NCBI GenBank assembly: GCA_016735295.1
Contig: JAERRU010000012.1
Location: 1 to 46,210 of the forward strand
Direction of reading: 5' to 3'
DNA length: 46,210 nucleotides
From: SAR324 cluster bacterium
GTDB lineage: Bacteria; SAR324; XYD2-FULL-50-16; JAERRU01
Shown here piece after piece: positions 24,067-33,222 of the stretch. Numbering within the stretch: position 1 is the stretch's first letter; every line of letters starts with the position of its first letter. The translations under genes and the position numbers were made by a program. Under the pieces are notes generated by a model. It had not been told where the DNA came from and did not search any database. It saw only the letters and a program-made list of their open reading frames with translations.

Positions 24067-25507
24067 CGATGCAAAATTTAGCGAATATCTCACCCAGTAC
24101 ATCTTCATTTGTCACTTGACCCACCACCGCTGCTAAAGAATCTAGGGCTAAGGTTAATTCATATGCTGAGGTATCTTCATTAGCTATAAATTTTAATTTA
24201 TCAATCGCTAAAGTTAAATGCTTTTTAGCTGTTTGCAAGGCTCCTTGTTGGCGACTATTGAATATATGGGCGTTTTCAGGCTTTAATTTTTCTTGGCCTA
24301 ATACCAAATTTTTTAATTGCCCCTTTAAAGATTCTAAACCTATATTCTTAAGGGCTGATACCTTTATTTTAGGTAGATTATTTACTGATTTAGGAAAATC
24401 AAAATTTTTATCACCCAAAAGATCTAATTTATTGCCGACTAACAGAATTTTTTTATCTTTTATGCTAGCTGGGATATCAAATAAAGGTTTGGTTAAATCC
24501 ACTACCCATAAAATTACATCTGCTTTTTTAAACCCAGCAAAAGATTTTTTTATACCAATTTCTTCTACTTCGCCCACTTCATCTACTTCATCTACTTCAT
24601 CAACCCCTACCTCATCTATCGTTGATGTAGCTAATTTTGCTTCTCCGTTTAATCGCCTTAACCCAGCGGTATCTAATATTTCCAGCTTTAAGCCATCTAT
24701 TAATAAATAATCACCCACCATATCACGCGTTGTGCCTGCTATATTAGTTACTATGGATTTATCTTTGCCTAGCAGGGCATTTAATAATGATGATTTACCA
24801 ACATTCACCAATCCCCCAATAACCACCTTACCCCCGTGGTGCATAATAATTGAGCTAGGGGCATTTTTTAGCAGTACCCCTATTTGCCCATTTACCACCT
24901 CTAAACGCTTGATTAGTTTATCCTTTTGTTCAAAATCTAAATCTTCATCGCTAAAATCTATTCCTGCATTTAGTATTGCCAACACAGATTTTAGTTCATT
25001 TTTAAATTTTATCACCTCCCCCTGCAGCCTGCCTTCTAATTGAGCACTCACCACTTGAGCCCCCATTAAAGAAGAAACTTCCATCATTTCAGCTATCGCT
25101 TCTGCTTTGGTTAGATCTATTTTATCATTTAAAAAAGCTCGTCTTGTAAATTCACCAGGCTCAGCTAATCTGGCTCCTAAGCTTAAGATATGGCGTAAAA
25201 TGAGATTTAATAAAGCAAAATTACCATGGGCATATATTTCTACCATATCCTCGCCTGTATAGCTTTTAGGATGATAAAAATTGGCGATTAATGCTTGGTC
25301 AACCACCTTTTGAGCTATTTTTATATTACCAAACATTAACTTGGCTTGGCTAGCTTTTGATGTGTTTTTACTCTTTGGCTGGAATATCTTTTTTAATATT
25401 GAAAAGGCCTCATCCCCACTAAGTCTGATTATCCCAATAGCACCATCGCTATGTGCTGAGGAGATCGCGGCGATAGTGTCGGTTAATTTGAATTTATAAT
25501 TAACCAC
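24059..25507 (-). CDS. mnmE: tRNA modification GTPase MnmE with a G-domain insert
   Basis: MnmE (TrmE), with MnmG, modifies wobble uridine of certain tRNAs. The N-terminal folate-binding domain starts DTIAAISSAHSDGAIGIIRL (about 9-28). The G domain has GLVNVGKSSLLNALLG (about 229-244), AGTTRD (about 257-262), DTAGLR (about 278-283) and GNKLDLL (about 350). The C-terminal CIGK carries the invariant Cys. After DTAGLR an extra block of about 20 residues with repeated DEV (about 296-315) precedes the normal IGIKKSFAGF. That explains 482 aa instead of about 450. GTG start. mnmA, acting on the same wobble base, is also in this window. Confidence 0.95.
   Translation of the reverse strand: MVNYKFKLTDTIAAISSAHSDGAIGIIRLSGDEAFSILKKIFQPKSKNTSKASQAKLMFGNIKIAQKVVDQALIANFYHPKSYTGEDMVEIYAHGNFALLNLILRHILSLGARLAEPGEFTRRAFLNDKIDLTKAEAIAEMMEVSSLMGAQVVSAQLEGRLQGEVIKFKNELKSVLAILNAGIDFSDEDLDFEQKDKLIKRLEVVNGQIGVLLKNAPSSIIMHHGGKVVIGGLVNVGKSSLLNALLGKDKSIVTNIAGTTRDMVGDYLLIDGLKLEILDTAGLRRLNGEAKLATSTIDEVGVDEVDEVDEVGEVEEIGIKKSFAGFKKADVILWVVDLTKPLFDIPASIKDKKILLVGNKLDLLGDKNFDFPKSVNNLPKIKVSALKNIGLESLKGQLKNLVLGQEKLKPENAHIFNSRQQGALQTAKKHLTLAIDKLKFIANEDTSAYELTLALDSLAAVVGQVTNEDVLGEIFAKFCIGK
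24561..24621 (-). repeat. Coding repeat in the mnmE G domain
   Basis: Imperfect 9-bp GATGAAGTA units on the minus strand encode DEV tripeptides in frame, near switch II of the GTPase. Confidence 0.85.
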
Positions 25508-25523
25508 GATAAACCTTGCTTTT

Positions 25524-25739
25524 GGGCTATTTGTTGCCTTACTTGAAACAAAATACTAGGGCAATGTTTGAGGGAAAATATTCCGGTAATCATCTGGGCT
25601 ATTTGTTGCCTTACTTGAAACAAAATACTAGGGCAATGTTTGAAGAAAAATATTTCGGTAATCATCTGGGCTATTTGTTGCCTTACTTGAAACAAAACAT
25701 TAGGGCAATGTTTGAGGGAAAATATTTCGGTAATCATCT
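25524..25739. repeat. Three 72-bp repeats from the 3' end of the lipoprotein gene
   Basis: Copies start at 25524, 25596 and 25668, exactly 72 bp apart, with very few differences. The third copy (25668-25739) contains the last 13 codons and the stop of the lipoprotein gene (minus strand); the other two fill the spacer to mnmE. As 72 is 24 codons, each copy repeats the same frame and each keeps its own stop (TAA in the gene, TAG in the others). Confidence 0.95.
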
Positions 25740-26488
25740 AAATAAACTTCTTTAAAATCGTTATTCAGGCCTTCATCTTGATTGATGGCAATCATTTTTA
25801 CCAACTTATTATTTTGCTTTGCTATGCTTTGCACTGCGTAATAATGGCGATTCTTTTTATCTTCACACTCTCTCACCTGAGATAGCATAAAATTAGAATC
25901 TTCCAGGGCGTACCACGAAAAATAAAGATCTTCTCCTCTTCTATAATGGTAATAACTGCTAAGATATTTCTTAGATAATACCTGTAATTTATATGCATGC
26001 GCCACTCGCGGCTCAGCACACTCCTCTTCATCATCGTTTTCGTCTTTATCTTCATCGCTAGCGGTGTCATCACTCACTGCGTCACCACCAGATAAAAAGA
26101 GTTGCTCCTTTTGTCTTTGTGCTTCTTCTAATTCGGCAATATTTCTTTCTATTTCATAATCGCTCGGTAAATCATCTTTACCATCACCAAATATTGCCCC
26201 ATAAAAACTAGTTTCCTCTTTTGCTTCTGCTGCTGCTTGTTCTGCTGCTTGTTCTGCTGCTGCTGCTTGTTCTGCTGCTATTCTTGACTCTTCTTCCTTA
26301 TCTATTTGGGAATACTCCGCCCTTACATCTCTGGGTGAGTTTTGTTCATTATTTGGGGGATATGCTTTATCCACATAAAAACATGAGCTCATAGATAATC
26401 CAAAAATAAAACTAACTATCACTAAAATTATCCCTTTATTAACTAGATAATTAGTAAAATTAATAATTAACCTGATTTTATCAACCAA
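25700..26488 (-). CDS. Acidic Ala/Glu-rich lipoprotein
   Basis: Unrecognised 262-aa protein. A TTG start gives a signal peptide with a long hydrophobic core (about 19-34) and a lipobox ending SMSSC (Cys about 36), predicting an outer- or inner-membrane lipoprotein. Residues about 66-95 are Ala/Glu/Gln repeats (AAEQAAAAEQAAEQAAAEAK), probably a helix. An acidic stretch (about 140-160) follows, and a conserved-looking C-terminal domain contains YKLQVLSKKYLSSYYHYRRG. The only in-frame ATG is inside the lipobox, so TTG is preferred. Its last codons are part of the 72-bp array. Confidence 0.7.
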   Translation of the reverse strand: MVDKIRLIINFTNYLVNKGIILVIVSFIFGLSMSSCFYVDKAYPPNNEQNSPRDVRAEYSQIDKEEESRIAAEQAAAAEQAAEQAAAEAKEETSFYGAIFGDGKDDLPSDYEIERNIAELEEAQRQKEQLFLSGGDAVSDDTASDEDKDENDDEEECAEPRVAHAYKLQVLSKKYLSSYYHYRRGEDLYFSWYALEDSNFMLSQVRECEDKKNRHYYAVQSIAKQNNKLVKMIAINQDEGLNNDFKEVYLDDYRNIFPQTLP

Positions 26489-27061
26489 TTTAGTATTTTT
26501 AAAAATAATTTGAATCTATAAATTTACCGAAAAACCCCACTCTTAAAATTAGCTCATTTTTAATTGACCAATTTAATACCAGTTCATTCTTAAAAAAATG
26601 CAAAAATTAAACCATCAACTAGTAAATTCTAATCACCTAAATATTAGTTGGTTTATACCACCACTAAAAAATAATGAAATTTAATCAATAATTATTGATT
26701 TTATTAACCCAACTAAAGATAATCATTGACTTTTATATAAAAGTAATTATTGTTGTCAGCATTATACTAGGTTCACCTTAATTAAGGTTAATGCTTATAA
26801 TTTGCTTGACTTTTGAGTTTTTATACTTTATACTATAATTTATTAGGTCTATGCCCTTAGGTAATATCTGCACTTATATCAATCGTCCCTCTAATTCCAG
26901 AAAAAGCTTTGCCACTAGTGCATAAGACGTTTATTATGAATTGTAGATAAATTGTAGATTAATCAATTAATTAATTAATATTTGAAATTAACTTTGTTAT
27001 CAAAATTGTTCAATAATCAATATAACTAGGGTTTTAGTCGTTAAATTTTACTCTGATCATA
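26489..27061. other. Divergent spacer holding promoters and a long leader
   Basis: This 573-bp region separates two divergent lipoprotein genes. It contains the promoter at 26806-26834 and about 220 nt of leader before the RCC1-like gene. A second TTGACT (26726-26731) with TATTGT 16 nt downstream is a weaker match. I recognise no RNA family in the leader. Confidence 0.5.
26806..26834 (+). promoter_or_regulatory. Sigma-70 promoter upstream of the RCC1-like lipoprotein
   Basis: TTGACT (26806-26811), a 17-nt spacer, and TATACT (26829-26834): five of six consensus bases in each box. Transcription from here would give a 5' leader of about 220 nt before the ATG at 27062, long enough for regulation or for an unannotated small RNA. 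Confidence 0.6.
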
Positions 27062-29326
27062 ATGAAATATAAAATCGAATTTTTAACATTGATAATGGCA
27101 TCTATTTTCTTATTTGGGTGCCCGCCGACCGAACAAAAATCAACATTTGTTATTCCATCTGAGGACTCAACTTCTAATATCAAAAAAATAGGCAATAAAA
27201 GGCTTTCTGTGCATCTTGTTACCACTACACTAGATAATTATGGAGATCTCGTGTGGGCAGGAATTATCAATAATATATTTGCTAACTCTAAAGCCTATTC
27301 ACTCACTAGAATTAGCTCTGTTCCTCATCAAGAATTAGTAGTTGTAGGAGCTCAAGTGGTTGATAGACATAATTATGAAATAACCACTTCTCAACCAATC
27401 ACGCCGGGTAAATATAAATTAACTATTTGGGAATCTTCGGTAAAGGAATTTTTGGCAGAAGAATTCACCGTAAAAGCTGGTGAAGGAGCGGGCGGATTTG
27501 ATGATGAAGAAGGAAATTACATCCCTTTTACTCCCGCTAAAAAATTATTTGATGATGGAATGATATTATCAGTAGTAGACGCCGAGTTAGGTGTGCCCAG
27601 CTATTATGTGTTAAAATTATCTATTCCAAATAATATTTGGCAAGCACAAAATGCTACTGATCAATATAAATCCAACAATAATTTAATTAAATCAATTCAA
27701 ATCCATACTAACCATAATATTTCACCAGAAGTAAAAGTGGGAGCAAGCATTAACCCTGATCAAGTAACCTTAACTGGCTTTGATCCTAAGGATATTAAAA
27801 CTACTATTGGTGATACAGCAAGTGGGTTGACTAGGGACACAAAACCGATAAGGGATTTTTATGAAGACACCGAAATCACTAAAGGGATAGACTTAAACGC
27901 TTTAGCTGATAACGCCTCGTTTAAACCATATCACAGCATAGAGATACTTGTTTTTCTAAATGATTTACCCAAGATTGATCAAATTTACACAGTATCTCTA
28001 AAAACTAACTATATTAATACAGCTGATGTTACCACATATACTAGTACTGATTTTACATTTAGAAACGCCTTTACTAAAACCACAGCCAACGTTTTTCTTT
28101 CTATTAAGGGGGTTGGTATTTGCGTAGTCAGTAAAACATCAGGCAGAGCTAAGTGTGTGGGAAATAATGTTGGCCGGCAAACTGGGTATGATACTTCTAA
28201 CTATATCGCGGCGCATCCTTATCAGCTTACTTTTTTACCAAATTTAAATAAGGTACATCAAATAGTTTCCAATGATCTTGGTCAAAGCGCATGTGCAATC
28301 ATGAATTATGATAGCGTAAAGCAAACTAGTATAACTAAATGCTGGGGCTCAAACTGGAAGGGCTCACTAGGCATTGGTGATACCAGGATTGGGCAGGTTA
28401 AAAAAGTTGGAGATAATTTAAACACACTAATAGTTTTACCTAGTGACGATAGCTTCTCTGAAGTAGCTCCTCCTTTCTCTTCTTCTGGCTCATATGCTAA
28501 ATCTATGATTGCAGGAGTTGGCTATTTTTGTGCTTTAACTTTTGACCAATCAGTCTATTGTTGGGGAGCAGATAGCGGTTTGGGCAATTCTGTAGTTTCC
28601 ACTGACTCCTATTCGCCTGTAGAAATTACGGTGCAGTACCAAGGTCAACCTATAAAAAATATATCCAATTTATTAGCTGGTAATAGCCCTAAGTCATGCA
28701 TGTTGGGAGAAATTAACTCTAGAAAAGCTATCTATTGCGTAGAAAGAGGTATGAAAAAATATAATGAAGGCTATACATATAAAATATTAAAGGTATATTC
28801 TGGAGAGGGTCACGCATGTGTTTTGACCGATGAATCTGCAAATAATATAAGATGCTATGGAGAAAATAAATGGAACCAATTAGGAAACCTTACTAGCCAA
28901 GATACTAGAAATTCTTTTGCTCCAGCACATATGGGAGGTGAAAAAGCGATTGATATGGTGGCTGGCTCTCATTATACTTGCTATATTAATGAACAATTTA
29001 AATTAAAATGTGTAGGAAACGGCAAACCAGATATCACTCAAGATACTCCCAGAAATGTTGCTGATGGTTTTGTTGGTAGCCCTAGATTTGATTTTGGCTC
29101 TAAGGTTGATGTGGTGAGCCTTAACAGATCTGATAATATTTTATGTGCTGTGTTAAGGATAAATCCTTATGACAAAGCCTCACCTACTGCCGATGATTAC
29201 CTTTATGCTACAAAATGTTGGGGGGGCTACGCTTTGATTGGTGCTAACTACTATTATAAAAATAATAATACTGATCCTATACATCCTAAGAGTAAACATA
29301 ACAGAACACCTATCTTACGCTGGTAG
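27062..29326 (+). CDS. RCC1-repeat-like exported lipoprotein
   Basis: A 754-aa lipoprotein: signal MKYKIEFLTLIMASIFLFGC with lipobox LFGC (Cys 20). The N-terminal part (about 40-340) is a beta-rich region of unknown type. From about residue 350 there are several RCC1-like blades, each with the pattern C-x-L followed by xCWGxNxxGxLG: CWGSNWKGSLGIGD (about 425), VYCWGADSGLG (about 500), IRCYGENKWNQLG (about 600), KCVGNG and KCWGGY (near the end). A beta-propeller at the cell surface or periplasm is likely. Each blade has a Cys pair, which could form disulfides outside the cytoplasm. Function and ligand are unknown. Confidence 0.8.
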   Translation: MKYKIEFLTLIMASIFLFGCPPTEQKSTFVIPSEDSTSNIKKIGNKRLSVHLVTTTLDNYGDLVWAGIINNIFANSKAYSLTRISSVPHQELVVVGAQVVDRHNYEITTSQPITPGKYKLTIWESSVKEFLAEEFTVKAGEGAGGFDDEEGNYIPFTPAKKLFDDGMILSVVDAELGVPSYYVLKLSIPNNIWQAQNATDQYKSNNNLIKSIQIHTNHNISPEVKVGASINPDQVTLTGFDPKDIKTTIGDTASGLTRDTKPIRDFYEDTEITKGIDLNALADNASFKPYHSIEILVFLNDLPKIDQIYTVSLKTNYINTADVTTYTSTDFTFRNAFTKTTANVFLSIKGVGICVVSKTSGRAKCVGNNVGRQTGYDTSNYIAAHPYQLTFLPNLNKVHQIVSNDLGQSACAIMNYDSVKQTSITKCWGSNWKGSLGIGDTRIGQVKKVGDNLNTLIVLPSDDSFSEVAPPFSSSGSYAKSMIAGVGYFCALTFDQSVYCWGADSGLGNSVVSTDSYSPVEITVQYQGQPIKNISNLLAGNSPKSCMLGEINSRKAIYCVERGMKKYNEGYTYKILKVYSGEGHACVLTDESANNIRCYGENKWNQLGNLTSQDTRNSFAPAHMGGEKAIDMVAGSHYTCYINEQFKLKCVGNGKPDITQDTPRNVADGFVGSPRFDFGSKVDVVSLNRSDNILCAVLRINPYDKASPTADDYLYATKCWGGYALIGANYYYKNNNTDPIHPKSKHNRTPILRW

Positions 29327-29356
29327 CCTGGTTAATTTTTTATAATTAATTTTTAT

Positions 29357-29379
29357 TATCAATATTTTTACTATTGATA
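29357..29379. terminator. Weak hairpin after the RCC1-like gene
   Basis: TATCAAT and ATTGATA form a 7-bp stem with a 9-nt loop, 30 bp after the stop. There is no U-run, so termination is only a guess. Confidence 0.25.
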
Positions 29380-29418
29380 GATTAAAATAAATTTAAAATA
29401 GATAAACTATAATAATTA

Positions 29419-30495
29419 ATGAACAGCCGGGTAGTGGTAGGGATGAGTGGAGGGGTTGATAGCTCGGTAGCCGCGGCCTTGCTGCAAGAGCAGGGATATG
29501 AAGTTATCGGTATAATGCTTCGCCTTTGGTCTGAAAAGGGGAGCAATCGAGAAAATCGTTGTTGCAGCAGTTTATCTATTGATGATGCCCGTGGGGTGGC
29601 TATTAAACTAAATATTCCTTTTTATGTGCTTGATTATAGTAAGATATTTAAAACTACTATAGTCGATAATTTCTTGCATGATTATTCGATTGGCATCACC
29701 CCTAATCCTTGTTTTTCTTGTAATCTAAATATTAGGTTTGGGCATCTATTAAAAGAAGCTCTAAATTATGATGCTCGCTATTTGGCTACTGGCCATTATG
29801 CATTATTAGAAAAGATGGATAATGATAAATTTAGCTTGAAGGTGGCCATTGATGAAAAAAAGGATCAAAGCTATATGTTACACAGATTAAGTCAATTTGA
29901 GCTTAGCCACGCTTTGTTTCCATTAGGAAAATACCGAAAACCAGAGATAAGAAAACTAGCTAAATTTTATGGATTTGATATATCTGATAAAAAAGACAGC
30001 CAAGATCTTTGTTTTTTAGGAGATGACGGGCATAAAGGATTTGTAAAGAGGCATCTAGCTAAGTTCCATCGCCCTGGTCCTATAAAAAATTTAGCCGGTG
30101 ATGTGCTAGGCGAGCATAGCGGGCTGCCTCAATATACTATCGGTCAAAGAAAAGGCTTTAGCATTAGCTCTAATGTTGCTCATTATGTGGTAAAAATAAA
30201 TAGCGATACTAATGAATTAATCGTTGCTGAAGACCAACAAAGAGGTCACCGTTTTTTAACGGCACATAATTTTAATTTTACCTATTTCACGCCCCAAAAT
30301 CTTCCTTTTGATTGCAAGGTTAAACTTCGCTATCACTCGCCATTTTATGAAGCTAAAATAGTTAGCATTAAAGACGATTTAGTTGATATTGAATTGAAAG
30401 ATCCTGTTAAAGATATTACTCCAGGTCAAGGAGCGGTAGTATATGTTAATGATAATTTACTAGGGGGCGGCACTATATCTAAAATAGAAGATTAA
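29419..30495 (+). CDS. mnmA: tRNA-uridine 2-thiolase
   Basis: MnmA thiolates U34 of Lys, Glu and Gln tRNAs using persulfide sulfur from the IscS relay. The PP-loop is GMSGGVDSSVAAALLQEQGY (8-27). Catalytic cysteines lie in NPCFSCN (about 95-101) and QDLCFLG (about 195-201). The C-terminal domain has a GQRKGF motif (about 241-246). The length of 358 aa is normal. The two tRNAs in this window (Glu TTC, Lys TTT) are expected substrates. No Shine-Dalgarno precedes the ATG. Confidence 0.96.
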   Translation: MNSRVVVGMSGGVDSSVAAALLQEQGYEVIGIMLRLWSEKGSNRENRCCSSLSIDDARGVAIKLNIPFYVLDYSKIFKTTIVDNFLHDYSIGITPNPCFSCNLNIRFGHLLKEALNYDARYLATGHYALLEKMDNDKFSLKVAIDEKKDQSYMLHRLSQFELSHALFPLGKYRKPEIRKLAKFYGFDISDKKDSQDLCFLGDDGHKGFVKRHLAKFHRPGPIKNLAGDVLGEHSGLPQYTIGQRKGFSISSNVAHYVVKINSDTNELIVAEDQQRGHRFLTAHNFNFTYFTPQNLPFDCKVKLRYHSPFYEAKIVSIKDDLVDIELKDPVKDITPGQGAVVYVNDNLLGGGTISKIED

Positions 30496-30583
30496 AAATT
30501 GCACTAAGCAAATATTTTTAGTATTATTGCACTATGGCTAGCTAGTATATGATTTTATTTATTTTAAATAACTAATTGCACCT

Positions 30584-31060
30584 ATGGATTTTTTACAGGA
30601 TTTATCACTTATTGATTTACTTTTTTTAGCATGGCTGGCTATACATTTTGTGATTGGCTGGTTTGGTAAACTGTGGCAGGGTTTGGTGTTGGTGCTTATG
30701 TTTAGTGTATCTACTTATTTGATAAACAATCAATTAGGCGGGTTATCATCTGCGATGAGCGGTTTCATTAAAAATGAAGAATTTAGGCTAATTGCTACTT
30801 ATATAGTTTTATTTGCTGGTGTTTATCTGTTAGGTTCATTTTTGAATATGTATATCAGATCTGTTAGTAAGGTTGGCTCTAAAGGCTTTATATCAATGAT
30901 AACTAATTCTGTGGGTGGTGCTATTTTATATGTTTTGGTGGGATGTTTCACTATTTTTCATTTTTACAATTTCATCACCGTATTTTATCCTAATTCTTTA
31001 TCTTGGACAAAAAATTCATTAAGTTATCAACTTTTTTTACAATCCAGTACTTTCTTTTAA
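30584..31060 (+). CDS. CvpA-family membrane protein
   Basis: A 158-aa protein with four predicted spans. The N-terminal LIDLLFLAWLAIHFVIGWFGKLWQ (about 9-32) and the later GSKGFISMITNSVGGAILY (about 105-123) match the arrangement of the CvpA family (colicin V production accessory protein), where a Gly-rich turn precedes the last helix. It lies between mnmA and a lipoprotein, 19 bp before the latter. The usual partner purF is not adjacent. Confidence 0.7.
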   Translation: MDFLQDLSLIDLLFLAWLAIHFVIGWFGKLWQGLVLVLMFSVSTYLINNQLGGLSSAMSGFIKNEEFRLIATYIVLFAGVYLLGSFLNMYIRSVSKVGSKGFISMITNSVGGAILYVLVGCFTIFHFYNFITVFYPNSLSWTKNSLSYQLFLQSSTFF

Positions 31061-31079
31061 AATGCTATATCTTTAGTTT

Positions 31080-32225
31080 ATGATTAAAGTATCGGTTGAA
31101 CGAGTATTTTTAGCTATCATATGGGGAATAATTTTTATTTCCATAACTGGGTGTAGCTATTATCTATCAAAAGATCGTCTATATTCTCATGAGCGGGGAT
31201 CTATCCAGAGGCTGTCTAGCTTTAAGTATATCTATATAGACGCTAATAAGCGTGATTATAATTTTCCTAGTAGGATTGATTTAGCTAAATCATTTCGTAA
31301 GCAAAATTACTTTCGAATAATATCAGAATTGCCTACCGATGAGAAGCTGCTAGCACTTACTTTAGTAATTAATAGCAAAGTTAGTTTTGCAAAATTTTGG
31401 GAGCTAAACCTAGATCCTTTAGCTGAGGTAAATGGTGATCCTAATAAGTTAGAATCGATTTTATTGACTGCTAAAATAAAGGCAGATGATGATAGTCTAT
31501 ATCCTAGCATTGTCAGCAATTCTTTATTAAAATTACGATTTAAGCTTAGTAGTGCCAAAGATGGAATTATATTATTAGATACTGAAAAGAGCCTCGCCTT
31601 TCAACAAATTTATCAAGGGAAGGAGGTAGTTAAAGATAGGCCAGATGGTCAACAAGAATTTGATAGATTGGTTAAGTTGGGTTTTGATAGATTTGCTTAT
31701 CAATTAAATTTTAATAAAAAGGAAGAATTCATTCACTTAGAAGCTGGGCTTGCCAATAGTTTTATCAGAAAAATGATCCCTTTCCTAAATGGTGAACCCA
31801 CTATTATGAAGGGTATTAGGCTTGCTCAAGGAAAAAATTGGTTGAATGCTTTAACTACTTGGCTAATAGTTACCTATGAGCCACTTGAGGGAGTTAGCGA
31901 TAAAACGTTTTTGAAAAATCGGGCTAGTGCCTTTTATAATATGGGACAGGTTTACGCTTACCACAATTTATGGGAAAGTGCGGTGTTAATGTTTAGTTAC
32001 GCTAACCAGAGTGATTCTAAGGTGCATTATGCTCAAGCTTGGTCTGACTCCGTTACTGCGTGGAAAGAATATGACTATACTAGATTAATGGAAACTGACC
32101 TTATAAAACTTGATAAAGATATTCTTTCATTGGATCCTATAGAGAGGCTAAAATTATTAGAATTTGTTCCTGCTTTAAAGCGTGACACATTGTGGCCTGG
32201 CGCTGATTTTTTACGTATCAACTAA
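31080..32225 (+). CDS. Lipoprotein with TPR-like C-terminal half
   Basis: A 381-aa exported lipoprotein: hydrophobic segment about 8-24 and lipobox SITGC (Cys about 25). The middle (about 90-190) is mixed alpha/beta. The second half has a TPR-like helical pair (KNRASAFYNMGQVYAYHNLW, about 282-301, then ESAVLMFSYANQS). I do not recognise a named family with confidence; the plan is like periplasmic lipoproteins of the DUF6340 kind, but this is tentative. It starts 19 bp after the CvpA-like gene, so the two are likely co-transcribed. Confidence 0.7.
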   Translation: MIKVSVERVFLAIIWGIIFISITGCSYYLSKDRLYSHERGSIQRLSSFKYIYIDANKRDYNFPSRIDLAKSFRKQNYFRIISELPTDEKLLALTLVINSKVSFAKFWELNLDPLAEVNGDPNKLESILLTAKIKADDDSLYPSIVSNSLLKLRFKLSSAKDGIILLDTEKSLAFQQIYQGKEVVKDRPDGQQEFDRLVKLGFDRFAYQLNFNKKEEFIHLEAGLANSFIRKMIPFLNGEPTIMKGIRLAQGKNWLNALTTWLIVTYEPLEGVSDKTFLKNRASAFYNMGQVYAYHNLWESAVLMFSYANQSDSKVHYAQAWSDSVTAWKEYDYTRLMETDLIKLDKDILSLDPIERLKLLEFVPALKRDTLWPGADFLRIN

Positions 32226-32272
32226 ACTAGATATTCTTAGAATAGTATGTTGAAATTAGTGATAAAATATCC

Positions 32273-32300
32273 TTGACAGGATTATAAAATATGCTATAAA
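32273..32300 (+). promoter_or_regulatory. Sigma-70 promoter upstream of the corC-like gene
   Basis: A perfect TTGACA (32273-32278), a 16-nt spacer and TATAAA (32295-32300). The leader to the ATG at 32438 would be about 130 nt. Confidence 0.6.
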
Positions 32301-32437
32301 TCTCTCACGCAATTTGAAATGTTATGCTATATTTTAAATGTTAAATATTATAATTAACCAAACTACTAATAATGCTAGTTTATATTCGTCCTTAAAATAA
32401 ATTAATACGGCTATTTAAAAATTACTAACCCCTGTAT

Positions 32438-33196
32438 ATGTCACCAGAACCTGACCCTAGAAACATCGAGTTACCAAAATCAGAAAAGACTTCTTTTAAG
32501 AAGATTTTAGAGAAAAATTTAGAAACTTTCTTTCAAAAAACCGCTGATGATGTGTGTACCCCGCGAAATGAGATTGTTAGCATAGCTAAAAATCTGACTA
32601 TCCAAGATGCGTTAGCGATTTTCAAAAAACATCTATTTTTGCATTATCCAATCCACGAAGAAAATAACCCCGACGAAATAGTAGGATTTTTAAATATTAA
32701 AGATATCTTGCTAAATATAGATCAAGCCAAAAAATTACGGCTAGTTGATGTTATGCATCCCACACATTTTTTTTCTTTTAGCGAACCCATCTTTCAAGTA
32801 TTTGAAGTGATGAAAGCAAAGGGAATCAAGCTAGCCATAGTAATCAATGAGTATGGGGAAATGGATGGTATGATATTATTTGAATCTTTACTACGGGTTC
32901 TATTAGATAATATTTATAGTGAATATGACGCTTCAAATCAGCCATTAATACAGCGTTCGGCAGTGGGCGAGGCGGTGATAAAGGGGAAATATAGCCTATT
33001 AGAATTTAATGAAGAATTTGATTTAGATATAAAATTTGATGATATAGAAACTATATCCGGCTATATTAGCCATATGCTAGGAAGAATTCCCAAGATAGGT
33101 GAAACTTTTGATTTGGGGGGCATAAGATATAAAATACTTAATTCTAATAATAGAAAAATTGATCTTTTATTGGTTAAAGTTTTAAAAAACGCATAA
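32438..33196 (+). CDS. CBS-domain protein of the CorC/HlyC family
   Basis: A 252-aa cytoplasmic protein. Two CBS motifs (about 40-165) include VCTPRNEIVSI (about 37-47), HYPIHEENNPDEIVGFLNIK (about 69-88) and AIVINEYGEMDGM (about 137-149). They are followed by the CorC_HlyC C-terminal domain with ETISGYISHMLGRIPKIGE (about 204-222). There is no DUF21 membrane domain, so it is the short CorC type, linked to magnesium/cobalt efflux or membrane integrity in other bacteria. It has its own promoter and no close downstream partner. Confidence 0.88.
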   Translation: MSPEPDPRNIELPKSEKTSFKKILEKNLETFFQKTADDVCTPRNEIVSIAKNLTIQDALAIFKKHLFLHYPIHEENNPDEIVGFLNIKDILLNIDQAKKLRLVDVMHPTHFFSFSEPIFQVFEVMKAKGIKLAIVINEYGEMDGMILFESLLRVLLDNIYSEYDASNQPLIQRSAVGEAVIKGKYSLLEFNEEFDLDIKFDDIETISGYISHMLGRIPKIGETFDLGGIRYKILNSNNRKIDLLLVKVLKNA

Positions 33197-33222
33197 TTAT
33201 CATTATTACTAACAGATTTAAT

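Noticed and set aside
25483-25755. Two opposite-strand repeat-encoded open frames of about 80 aa
   Set aside because: They arise from the 72-bp repeats, whose period is a multiple of three, so any frame without a stop stays open. One simply reads the end of the lipoprotein gene in another frame.
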